Position numbers and translations under genes: made by a program. 64,000 nt of DNA, taken from positions 10,632,170-10,696,169 of the forward strand of contig QXEO01000464.1 in NCBI GenBank assembly GCA_007115705.1, written 5' to 3'. Origin of the DNA: Dactylis glomerata (lineage: Eukaryota; Streptophyta; Magnoliopsida; Poales; Poaceae). The notes beneath the pieces are model-generated. The model saw only the letters and a program-made list of their open reading frames with translations. It was not told where the DNA came from and made no database searches. Positions 47,436-56,633 of this stretch are shown here, in pieces; the stretch's first letter is position 1; every line of letters begins with the position of its first letter.

Positions 47436-48136
47436 GGCAAAAGCTTGTACCTCGAAAAACATGTCAATGAATAAAGGAAAACGGAGCGGCCAGTTATGAC
47501 CGGCTCCGAGGAAAACACTTCGCGTATGTTTTGCTTCCTGCGTTATTCACTTGACCGGCAGCTGGCTCCAGGCACCGAGCCACAGCCGGCAGCCCCGAAA
47601 AAATCAATCTCTCGCCAGCCGGATGAGTACTACGTATGAAGAAGGTCTCGAGCCCAGTCTCCGCCTTCCGGCTCTGCGCAGCCGGACGAATAGGAGCCGG
47701 CAGGCCACATACGAAGGAAAGCCGCAGAGCAGAACCGCAAACGATAGAAAAATCGCTCAACCAGGCGTTAAGGGCAGTGTCTGTTAACTAAGCGTTGGCT
47801 AGCACGAGTCGGGGGCCCGATAGACCGAAGTACTACTTCTCACTCCGCGGCACGCTCCCACCCTAGGCCAGCATTCGACTGCCGGCCCAAGGGAGACCAA
47901 CCGGCACCAGGCTGCCGGTTGGGGGTAGAAGGGCCGAAGGGTGGGAAGATTAAGAAAAAAGTTGAGGGAACCGGACAAAGGCAAAGCTAGCGAATGGTTG
48001 ATAGTCACAATCTCTCGACGTTTGGGCTGAGAAGCCACGCCCAAGAGGTTCGAAGCTAGAGCTGCCTCACTTGGCGTTGGCGTCGTTCGCGAAAAGTTAG
48101 TTTCGAGCTAGCTGCCAATCCAGCTACCCCAAAACT

Positions 48137-48146
48137 CGGGGGCTAG
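48137..48146 (+). other. Internal polypurine-like tract of element H
   Basis: CGGGGGCTAG followed by GGGGGAAAGGG; the first 10 bp are identical to the terminal tract at 50221-50230. Confidence 0.55.
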
Positions 48147-48387
48147 GGGGAAAGGGAATTGGCCCTCAGAAGTGGGCCGGCTCTAGTACCTCGCCGGCTG
48201 TCCGATCAGTTGGCGCTTCGACGCGGTCAGCTAACGAGCAACGAAATCGAAACCTAACATGCGCAAAGCAATGGCTAGAGCCGGAAACCGGGAAATCTAC
48301 TCCAACTACAGCAAGGAACGTGCGAAGGCCCAGGGAAGGAAACGTGCCGGCTCTGACCCTCGCCCAAGCCGGTAGAAGACTCAGTCT

Positions 48388-48540
48388 CCGTTCCGTCCGC
48401 GCTGAAGCCGGAGCTAGTCCATCCTTCCCAGAGCCGGCCAGCAGAAACGCCGTTCCGTCCACGCCAGAGCCGGAGCTAGACCATCCTTCCCGGAGCCGGC
48501 CAGCAGAAGCACCGCTCCTTCTGCGCTAAGGCTGGAAGAT
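48388..48540. repeat. 62-bp tandem repeat, about 2.4 copies
   Basis: Units start at 48388, 48450 and 48512 (CCGTTCCGTCC, CCGTTCCGTCC, CCGCTCCTTCT) and share GCCGGAGCTAG and GCCGGCCAGCAGAA. Confidence 0.8.
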
Positions 48541-48851
48541 CTTGCCCGAGGCGGTTGCGAAAACCAGTGATCATCGTGGTCCCTATCTATGGAGTCGCAT
48601 CACAACGGTGTCAAGCAGAAGACATTTGCGCGATGGCAAAGCACACAGTGAAGAAAGACATTCACACAGCAAACGAAGAAGAACAAGTAAAGATTTGTAG
48701 GAAATTAAAGGAGTTCGTAATTATACGGCCGGCGGTTACACAATGAAGGCCACGCTAAGGGCCAAAATAACAAAAGGACTTCCCCTTCCAACCCATAGAT
48801 TCCCGTTGATGGTGTTGCCGTCAAGGAAGGGGCTTCAAGGGCGCTCGCCGA

Positions 48852-49676
48852 TCATGGCCAGGGGAAGTAGGCGCGGGCGCAGCCAGAGCCGTCGATGACG
48901 TGAACGCAGAGGATGGGCGACCTGGCGTGGTGGGTCAAGATGAGAGACCATCCCCGCTCCAGGCCGTAGTCGGTGAAGAACCGTTCCCACCCCCCGGTGA
49001 GATAGCTCTTCCCCTCCTCGTCGTGGAGGACCTCGATGTCGTACAGCGGCTATCCGCCGCTGCCATCCTCGATCATGAAGCTTGTTGGGGGATTCTTCCC
49101 CATCGTGCCAACGAAGCTGGCTGGGAGCGGAAGGCGCTCCTTACTCCCGGCCAGCAGGGGCACCATGGCGGTGGCAAACCCGTGCTTCGGGACGTAGGAG
49201 AGCCGCTACTTTGTCGGCGGGCGCGGCGGTGGCGCTCGTACCTTCTCCGCGGCCGCGCTGGAGGAGCCGCCGACGCTCAGGCCAGCGAGGCCCGGAGGGG
49301 CGGCCCCGAATGCCATCGCGGCACCAACGAGGGCAGCCGCCGCCTCCAAGGGTGTCCCGATGAGACCGGCGATGGGGGCCGCAGCTGCGGGAGCTACGGC
49401 GCCGCTGGCGGCCACAGCCACGATCCCACCAGGGGCCGCGACGATGGCGGGGGAACGGCTGGCCCCGAAAGGCTCGGTGGCAGCCGCGGCCGCGAGCGCG
49501 GCCAGGGTTTTCTTGTTGCGGCTGCCCCGCGGGCGACCGCGCTTCCGGAGCACCGCCGGCGTCGCTGCCAGGTCTCCGGCTCCATCCAGGTCTCCGAGCG
49601 GGCGACCGCGCTCGTTCCCGTCCGGCCCGTCGCCGGTCCCGGCCCTGGCTCCGCTGGTTGCCTTGAGCAACGACAT
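48852..49676 (-). pseudogene. Antisense ORF of element H: AT-hook plus B3-like domain
   Basis: 275 codons on the minus strand, opposite to gag-pol, from the ATG at 49676 to TGA at 48852-48854, with two in-frame TAG stops (49206-49208 and 49050-49052; codons 157 and 209). Residues 44-56 form an AT-hook (RKRGRPRGSRNKK). An Ala/Gly-rich segment follows. The C-terminal 110 residues resemble a plant B3 DNA-binding domain: RLPLPASFVGTM, YDIEVLHDEEGKSYL, GGWERFFTDYGLERGWSLIL, then VHVIDGSG. Antisense accessory ORFs downstream of integrase are known in some Tat-lineage elements. A DNA-binding role such as control of the element or its targeting is inference. A TATA-like sequence lies about 95 bp upstream. 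The B3 call rests on pattern, not on a search. Confidence 0.6.
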
Positions 49677-49767
49677 CGGGAACGAGGCGGGAGTAGCGGA
49701 GGCGACGGTTTGGTAGGGCGAAGGAGAGGAGGCGCTCGAGAGTGAAGAAAACCCTCAAGAGCTCCAA

Positions 49768-49776
49768 GATTTAAGG
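49768..49776 (-). promoter_or_regulatory. Possible TATA box of the antisense ORF
   Basis: CCTTAAATC on the minus strand, about 95 bp upstream of the ATG at 49676. Weak match, perhaps decayed. Confidence 0.3.
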
Positions 49777-50220
49777 GCTGGCAAGATGTGAAAAGCCGAG
49801 CCGGTTTAATGCGATTAAGTCGTACGCGTGGAGCTTCGATGGGACGCGTCGCTGATGCTAGCCCCGTTCAGTTATATGACGTCTACTAGAATCATTGCGG
49901 TGGCTGAAGGGTCAAAGTGACAAGACCGGCCACTGGCATGCTGCACCGGCCGCCGCGTGGGAACAAGACTCGAAGCGACGCAAGTTCCCAGGAGACAGCG
50001 CGCCGGCTCGCAGCTCGCCGGCTCGCGGCCGTCAGCCGGATCGCATCTCGGAACCGGCTCGTCTCGAGACGGTCAGGAGGACTCCACAAGACTTAGCCTC
50101 GATGATTAGAGTGACCAAGCCGGACCAGAAATCCTGGGACTTCGACAAGGATGAGGAAGACTTCGGCGAGAAGAGGAACCCGCCGAAGCCCCATGCTAGC
50201 CCATGAGACTTCGCCAGTTT
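49777..50220 (+). mobile_element. Element H region between antisense ORF and purine tract
   Basis: No gene. GCCGG-rich untranslated sequence upstream of the antisense ORF; it would hold its promoter. Confidence 0.5.
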
Positions 50221-50230
50221 CGGGGGCTAG
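50221..50230 (+). other. Element H terminal polypurine tract
   Basis: CGGGGGCTAG directly before the 3' LTR. Confidence 0.7.
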
Positions 50231-50972
50231 TGTCGTGGGGATGACTTAGGGGGCGCACCACGGGCCGGGCAATATGCCGGCCGGCGTCCCAGCAGCCCCC
50301 ATGGCTTCAACACGAGAAGACCGGCTCCGCCCAAAGGGCCGGCTGCGCCAGCAGCCGGCTGGCGACTCCGCCGTTGAAGACCGGAGCTGGGCGATGAAGA
50401 CAAAGCTTCCCAACGGTCGTCTGGCCGAAAGTAGGATGGCCCCGACAGGAGCGACAGAGGCCAAGGATGGAATGACGCCCGCCACGACTGGCCTCAGCCA
50501 ATGAGAGATCGAAGACCCTTCCCCACGACGGGATCCGAGGCAAAAGAGAAGGGATATGCCTTCCAGATGCCAGCCCAGGGGAAAGGCACTTTATAAAGTG
50601 CCTTTGTCAGAGCAGGGTCAGAGGATCACGCCAGGAGGGCCGCCGCCGAGGAGCCGGCAGCCGGCCAAATCGCTACCAAAACCTGTAACTAGGCCCCCGT
50701 CTATATAAGGGGGCCTGGACCCTTAGCATAGGGGAAATCCGATCTTCTTCTTCCTCCTCTAGCCCGAACTGCTCAAGGAGCATTGTAACCGATACTCTCC
50801 AATCAATACGAAGCAGGCAGGAAGTAGGGGTTTACCTCCATCCGGGAGGGCCCTGAACCTGGGTAAACCGTGGTGTCTCAGTAGGCATAATCCCGAGCCG
50901 GGCCCCTCGTCTCCACCGTCGAGCCCCTCCGATAAGCCTACCCATGGCTACTGTCTCTAAATTCCCACGACA
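50231..50972 (+). mobile_element. Element H 3' LTR
   Basis: 742 bp, TGTCGTGGGG to CCACGACA. About 22 differences from the 5' LTR, mostly transitions. TSD GTATA follows. Confidence 0.94.
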
Positions 50973-50977
50973 GTATA

Positions 50978-51590
50978 GATGTTTTGAGAAGGGGTTTGAG
51001 TGGAAAGCCATGAACCTTCATAGCTACTAGTGATTTGAGAAGTGGCCATTTGTGTTAAAACTTGATTTATATTTGATTGTTATGATTTCCTACGTGGCAG
51101 GTCGCGTAACAAGACTCCATGAGTAGGAGTCACTATGATTTTATTTTTTTGAATTTTTTTGCGCTTGAAATGACTCAATTAGATAGCTTAATCCCATTTG
51201 TTGACTCTCTGTTGACCAGCCACTTGAGGGTAAAACTGAGTATATTGCACTAGCCAGTATTAGTACTCGAGGGGAAAACTGAGTACAGATATTTTTCCAG
51301 TGTAAGACTCGAGGGTAGAACTGAGTACACGTAACGGTGTAGACGTGCAGTACCACAGACGCGTGTCGCGGTGCGCAGCGGTTAGGCGCACAGTGCGCGT
51401 GTTGAGACCAAACATTTAGTTTTTTTGAGAAACTACTGAGACGAACCGTCACTTTGCCTGTACAGAGCCCCTCTCTCCCTCCCTCTGCACACCGTCTCAT
51501 TCTCACTCACACACACAACCACGCCTCTCACGTCCCATCAACTTCGAAGGAAAAAACCCCAACCGCCCTACGCGCACTCCCCTGCCGGCG
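50978..51590 (+). promoter_or_regulatory. Upstream region of the F-box/DUF295 gene
   Basis: No clear TATA box. Two W-box cores (TTGAC at 51201-51205 and 51212-51216) and three copies of a GAGGG-AAACTGAGTAC-like motif (51226-51242, 51269-51286, 51308-51328). A pyrimidine-rich stretch (51468-51540) looks like a plant 5' UTR. Element H separates this region from its earlier upstream part at 40466-41316. Confidence 0.4.
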
Positions 51591-52989
51591 ATGGAGAAGA
51601 AGAATGCGCCGGCGGCCGTCGCCCCCGAGCCCGTCGCCTCCGAGCCCGTCGCATCCGAGCCCGTCGCCGCCGAGCCCGTCGCATCCGAGGCCATCGCCGC
51701 CGAGCCCATCGCCTCCGAGGGCGGCACATCTAAGCGCGGCGCCTCTGTGAACTGGGCCTCTCTTAAGGGTGACGGACCACTTCACAAGATCGGTGACTGC
51801 TTTCTGGCGAACGAGGAGTACGTGGACACCTACTCTGCTTTGAGGCAAGTTTGTAGAAATTGGCGCTCAGATTTACCTGAGCCCGACGTGCACCTGCACG
51901 AATGGATCATGGTTGAACACGCCCTTCCACGCGCCGCTGAGTTCTCCTTCCTCCACCTTCGCACATCCCGCTACGTTACCATCGATCTAATGGAAGTTCA
52001 TGCAAGGTTCAAATTCCTCCATATCTATAGAGTTAATCTATTTTTATTTTCAATCGTAAACATCTTAGTGCTGAATGTTATCTTCATCAATATATTTTAG
52101 ATACTACTTCGTCGGCTTTTGCCGTGGCGTCATCATGCTTGCCCAGAAGAACCAGCCGTACAAGATACGGCTTCTGAACCCACTCACAAAGACATCGAAC
52201 ACTATGTTTGAGGTGCAGATGCCATCTGTTATTGTGGAGTCAGTCGCTGTAATGAAGTCCCCGACTATGGTCTTCGTTTCCACAGGTTACCCCATGGAAA
52301 TTGCTTAGGTCGATTAGAGCACTCCAACTAAGGATATAGATGAAGATTGGGGAGAAGGAAGATTTTTGATTGAGCACCATTCTCTGCATTGCATTACCCC
52401 GTTCAATGGTGAATTGTATGCAATAGCTGTGAATGAGTTCGGAACATTAGTGTGCACCAACAATGTCCAGTTAGAGCAGCGCACGAGCACTGTCAACATG
52501 GAGACACTATTTTCATTTCCAGAACTTGGAAATGATTCCAAGTTCTACCTTGTGAAGTCGGATGGTGATCTGCTGCTTGTGTTGTTGGGCGACAGCAGTG
52601 GCAATAGGCATTTGGAGGAAGGTCAACCATTGGTGTACCGTGTGGACACTGAGAGCCGCTCTCTCCATGCCGTCAATAACATTGGCAGTCATGCCTTCTT
52701 CGTCAATTATATCCGGTGTATCTCTGTCGACACCAGAGTGCACCCGACACTTCGACCTGGCTGCATCTACTACGTGGATTTGGGTTATATCAGAGAGTAC
52801 TTTGATGATAGAAAGGCCTGGGATGAGTGGCCACGACGTGTGGATAGATTAGGATACTACGGTCTGAGAAATGAACAAAGGGCATACTGTTTGGAGGATG
52901 TATTGGCTGCACACTGCAGATGGAAGGAGTTCAGTGAATATTTCCTTCATCTCATGGAATGTAGCGACGACGAAATATATGATGAATGA
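51591..52989 (+). pseudogene. F-box-like/DUF295 protein gene with two stops
   Basis: Exon 1 51591-52006, intron 52007-52100 (AAG|GTTCAA ... TTTTAG|ATAC), exon 2 52101-52989; 435 codons. Residues 13-42 are six EPVAS-type pentads. A degenerate F-box follows (NWASLKGDGPLHKIGDCFL ... LRQVCRNWRS), then a DUF295-type beta-propeller-like region (FLHLRTSRYV, RIRCIS-like NYIRCISVDTRVHP, CIYYVDLGY) ending near YDE. F-box proteins recruit targets to SCF ubiquitin ligases; DUF295 genes form large grass families. Two TAG stops, nine bases apart (52306-52308, 52315-52317), cut the frame halfway. Reading continues in the same frame, so these are point changes, not a shift. An intron covering both would be only about 31 bp. 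A probable pseudogene, unless the stops are sequence errors or a truncated 207-residue product is used. Confidence 0.75.
51627..51716 (+). repeat. 15-bp coding repeat, six units
   Basis: Six units of GAGCCCGTCGCCTCC type encode E-P-V-A-S/A near the N-terminus of the F-box-like protein. Confidence 0.9.
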
Positions 52990-53404
52990 AGAACAAATTC
53001 ATTCATCCTGGGGTATCCTAATCTTCATGTTGGCCATACATTGCGTCTTGTATTATTTTCAGCTTAGTTTGTCGTGAACATTAACATCGTTATTGGCTGC
53101 TTTTGGCTGCTATATGCAGTTTATATATTATACTTAGTTTTCTGGATTTATTATGCTGCTGTGAATTTATCCTATACTAGCTTCTAGATTTGCTACTAGA
53201 TTTGTTACCATATTGGGCAAAAAACGAGGGCCAAAAGGCAACAATCATTGAAGAAAGACAGAAATAGAAGCTTCTCTAGATTTGATACTAATTTGATGAA
53301 AAGAGAGAGAACTGTTACAGAGAGAGAGGGGAAAAAGGCGCTCTGAAAGATGCCAATTTGGGCCGAGAGAGACAGAACCGAGCTCTCACGTACAACCAAA
53401 CGCG
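52990..53404 (+). other. 3' flank of the F-box-like gene
   Basis: AT-rich, no further gene. No convincing poly(A) signal seen. A GA-rich tract lies at about 53300-53340. Confidence 0.4.
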
Positions 53405-53503
53405 GTCTCGTCCTATCCCACGCGGCCCCTTTCTACCAGCCCCACGCGACGCAGTCTCGTCCTGTCCCACGCGGTCCCTTTCTACCAGCCCCACGCGACG
53501 CGG
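53405..53503. repeat. 49-bp tandem duplication
   Basis: Two GC-rich copies with TCTCGTCCT[AG]TCCCACGCGG and CTTTCTACCAGCCCCACGCG start at 53406 and 53455. A partial third copy may follow. Confidence 0.85.
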
Positions 53504-53681
53504 CCCCACACAACACGGCCACACACGTCAGCACAGAACGGTCAACTAAACGGAAATCGTCCCATCCGAGCTCCTTCTGAGGGTTTCAGACAAGGGCTTG
53601 GGGAAAACTGAGGAAAAAACTAAGGAGCTGGGGAAAACTGAGTACAACTAAGGACCTAAGGGCACGAAAATAGAAATCCCA
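53504..53681. other. Low-copy flank up to the D1 breakpoint
   Basis: No gene. Holds two further copies of GGGGAAAACTGAG (about 53600-53612 and 53629-53644), as upstream of the F-box-like gene. Confidence 0.4.
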
Positions 53682-54657
53682 TGTTATTATGTTCTTGATA
53701 TATGAGTAGAAGCATATTATCACTCCGTTCTTTATTACTTGTTCTGATCCAACATGTATGCGAGGGCATGAGGAGTATGGTGTGCATTGGTGAGATAACT
53801 AGGTAGTAGTGATTGAATAGTGAACAATATTCATTGATCTACTAGGGTCGTGTACCTTCTTACACGATTATTTTCGCTAGGGATAAAAAGAATGCATGTG
53901 CTATATTTTCTTAGTGACCGCTGAGAATCCCGACAGACATTCATAGACACAGTTTCTATCGTAATATGTCCAAGTGGTGGCATATTTGTTGTTCAACATC
54001 ATGTCAAAGTACCTAAGGCTATACTCTATTAATTCTTAATACTAGATGCTTGAAGTTTATTCCTTCTAGTGGAGTATAATTAAGATGTGCTGCATCATCT
54101 TTAAATTAGGACGTGGTACCCATATGAATATTATCAAGTAACATAATAAAAATCATGTCAATATTCGGTCATCCGCATTGCGCTTAATGCCACCACAATT
54201 CAATGAGAGAGTAGGCAAGTGAACCCATGAACCCCGGTCCAATTTGTATCATAAGAAACACCTTTCCAAAACTTTTGCATGCACTTTTATTTTTAGCACT
54301 AAATTATTTCGAAAATAAAAAAACATATTTATTTCTTTGCATACACAACCGAAACCCAAAAATATCATTACCATAGAATATTTACTTTATTGCATTGTTA
54401 TTTACTTTATCGTCTTGCATATCATATTTACTTTTACTTATATTCACACCTTGTGCTTGACAACCACTCGGTGGAGTTGGGGACACAAAAACGAGGAATT
54501 GTTTTGCAGATTACTGGAAGAAGAACGAGCGGAGCTTTTTCGACTGTTCTCCGGGACTTCGATATTAACCCTGTGTTTCCCTTATGGGGAAAATTTACTC
54601 TTGCTACAACACTCTGCACTTGGAGTCCCAACTTGGCACACTTGCTTAGTGTCATCA
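53682..54657 (+). mobile_element. Truncated LTR D1
   Basis: 976 bp, homologous in inverted orientation to 62179-63125 of LTR D2, ending TTAGTGTCATCA. Its first part (about 770 bp compared with D2) is missing; homology starts abruptly at GTTATTATGTTCTTGAT. No PBS follows, so it is a 3' LTR or solo LTR remnant. It differs from D2 by many substitutions and small indels. Confidence 0.8.
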
Positions 54658-54995
54658 GTCAGCAAATGTCGAGTGCGTTGCAGCACATTCCTGGCACTCC
54701 TGCAATTGGACTCTAGTATCCCAATAGAATCAAATAAGGGATCTGCAGCTCTGTTTTCATGAAGCCTGTAGACCTCTCCAATTTGTTCTGCTGCGCCACA
54801 AAGTATAACTATCAGTACCAAATTTGTGCAGCAGGGAAAAATAAAGTTTCAGTGGTAGAAAGCTCTTAGTGCCAAAAGAAGTCGACAAGTCATTCAGGCA
54901 TTTGGCGGCTGTTTCTTCACGTTTGGAACACTCTTGGCCAACCTTAGCTAGGGCATCCTCCGCTGTAGTAGCTCTTGCTTCCGCCTCCTTGACTG
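54658..54995 (-). pseudogene. Retroelement coiled-coil ORF fragment K, C-terminal part
   Basis: On the minus strand this continues the fragment at 61978-62178 once element C is removed. It encodes a heptad-rich stretch (KEAEARATTAEDALAKVGQE, CSKREETAAKCLNDL), then a less regular part with DPLFDSIGILESNCR. Such coiled-coil proteins occur in grass 'gypsy-type transposon' proteins (DUF1409-like; from memory). It has stops and frameshifts and is cut off by D1 at 54657. No enzymatic motif. Confidence 0.5.
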
Positions 54996-55000
54996 CCTGA
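54996..55000. repeat. Target-site duplication of element C, left copy
   Basis: CCTGA, repeated at 61973-61977. Confidence 0.93.
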
Positions 55001-56633
55001 TGATGCGGGCAGAATAACGACCCAGTTGGGAACCCCAAGAGGAAGGTATGATGAGCACATTAGCAATTCTTTCCCTCAATAAGAAACCGAGGTTTATCGA
55101 ACCAGTAGGAAAAAGCCAAACTTCAGAAGGTGATGCTTGCTAGCTTCACGATAACTCCGGACAATTTATAAGGCGCCTCGTCCAGGGCTTTGCTTTGCAC
55201 CAGCAGCAACGTGGAACCTGCACACAACACAACCAAGAACTTTGCTCCCAACTTACGATGAGGTTGTCAATCTCACCAGATTGCTATAAACAAAGGATTG
55301 AGCGTATCGAGTGTAAAACAATAGTAGTATGCGAGAAAGTAAATAGTGCGAGCAAAAGTAAACAGTAATAGCAATGTAAAGGAAATTGGACCGGGGTCCA
55401 CAGTTCACTAGTGGTGTCTCTCCGTAAGATAAATAACAATATGCTGGGTAAACAAATTACAGTTGGGCAATTGATAGAATAAAGATAACATGCATATGTC
55501 ACGAGGATCACTATGAGATTTACTCTGGGCATTACAACAAAATACATAGACCGCCATCCAACTGCATCTATGACTAATAATCCACTCGCGAGGATATCGT
55601 CCGAACACTCCTCGAGTATTAAGTTGTGAACAACAGATAACTGCATTAAGCAAAGTGTGTAATGTAAATAAAACGAATGTCCTTGGACACAAGAATGTTG
55701 TTTTCTCCCTTGTGGCAACAGCACATCTACAACCTTAGAGGTTTCTGTCACTCCCCCAGATTAAATAGAGACATGAACCCAACTATCGAGCATAAATACC
55801 CCCTCTTTGAGTCACTAGTATCTACTTGGCCAAGATAGCTACTAACAACGGAGAGCATGCAAGATCATAAACAACATAGAGATAATATAAGATAATATTC
55901 TGCATATCAACTTAACATAACACCAATATTCATTGGATCCCAACAAACACAACATGTAGAATTACATAAAGGTAGTCTTGATCATGTAGGGCAGCTCATG
56001 AGATCTAAATATGAAGCACATGGTGGAGAAGACAACCATCTAGCTACTACTATGGACCCATAGTCTAAGGTAGACTACTCACTCATCGCGCCAGATGCAA
56101 GCATGGCGATGAAGAAGACCTCCGGTGGCGATTCCCCTCTCTGGCAGGGTGCGGGGAAGAGCTTCTGGACCCTCCCGATCTCGGGTCAACGACGGCAGCG
56201 GATCGCGATGTGTTTCTGGAAAATTGATCGGGTCTTTAGGTTTTTCTAGTCGGGGGGTCTTTATAGGCGAAGGGGCAGCATCAGAAGTGGACCAGGGGGC
56301 CCTCACCATAGGGCGGCATGGCCAGGGGCTGGGTCGCGCCCCCTGGTGGTGAGGCTGGCCCCTGGCCCCTCTCAGTCTCCTCTTCAGTCTTCTGAAAGCT
56401 TCATTAAATATTGGGAGGTTCGGCTTTTGTTTCGTCCAATTTCGAGAATATTTCTTGTGTAACTTTTTTGAAACACAAAAATAGCAGAAAATGAACTGGC
56501 ACTGTGGCATCTTGTTAATAGGTTAGTTCCGGAAAATGCATAAAAACGCCACGAAGTGTAACAAAACACTAAGCAAATGGTGTAAGAACAAGCATGGAGC
56601 ATAAAAAATTATAGATACGTTTGAGACGTATCA
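55001..56633 (-). mobile_element. Element C 3' LTR
   Basis: Minus-strand start TGATACGTCTC, end CCGCATCA. TATA box intact (CCTATAAAG, minus, about 56258-56268). Purine tract AAGCTTGGGGATGCT at 56634-56648. Confidence 0.93.

Larger units (their letters stand above)
47436..48851 (+). mobile_element. Element H spacer between pol and antisense ORF
   Basis: No gene. Rich in GCCGG motifs. Contains a second purine tract (48137-48146) and a 62-bp tandem repeat (48388-48540). Small open frames on both strands have no recognisable content. Confidence 0.65.
41317..50972 (+). mobile_element. Element H: Tat-like Ty3/gypsy retrotransposon with antisense ORF
   Basis: 9,656-bp plus-strand element with two 742-bp LTRs (TGTCGTGGGG to GACA) and TSD GTATA. 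Order: LTR, PBS, gag, protease, reverse transcriptase, RNase H, integrase, 2.8 kb spacer with an antisense ORF, purine tract, LTR. The long 3' spacer with an extra antisense ORF and the RNase H arrangement fit the Tat lineage (RIRE2/Cinful/Grande relatives). LTRs differ at about 22 of 742 sites (3 percent; roughly 1.1 million years at 1.3e-8). All gag-pol coding lies in a single frame (42060-47435) with five stops and no frameshift. Confidence 0.93.

Noticed and set aside
49360..49716. Plus-strand 118-residue Ala-rich ORF
   Set aside because: Shadow of the antisense AT-hook ORF; no recognisable domain.
51454..51848. Pro/Ser-rich and Gly-rich ORFs on both strands
   Set aside because: Alternative frames of the 15-bp coding repeat at the start of the F-box-like gene.
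52007..52100. Reading exon 1 of the F-box-like gene through to a 169-aa protein
   Set aside because: The tail is AT-rich and hydrophobic, while GT...AG edges restore the DUF295 frame exactly; the intron explains it better.
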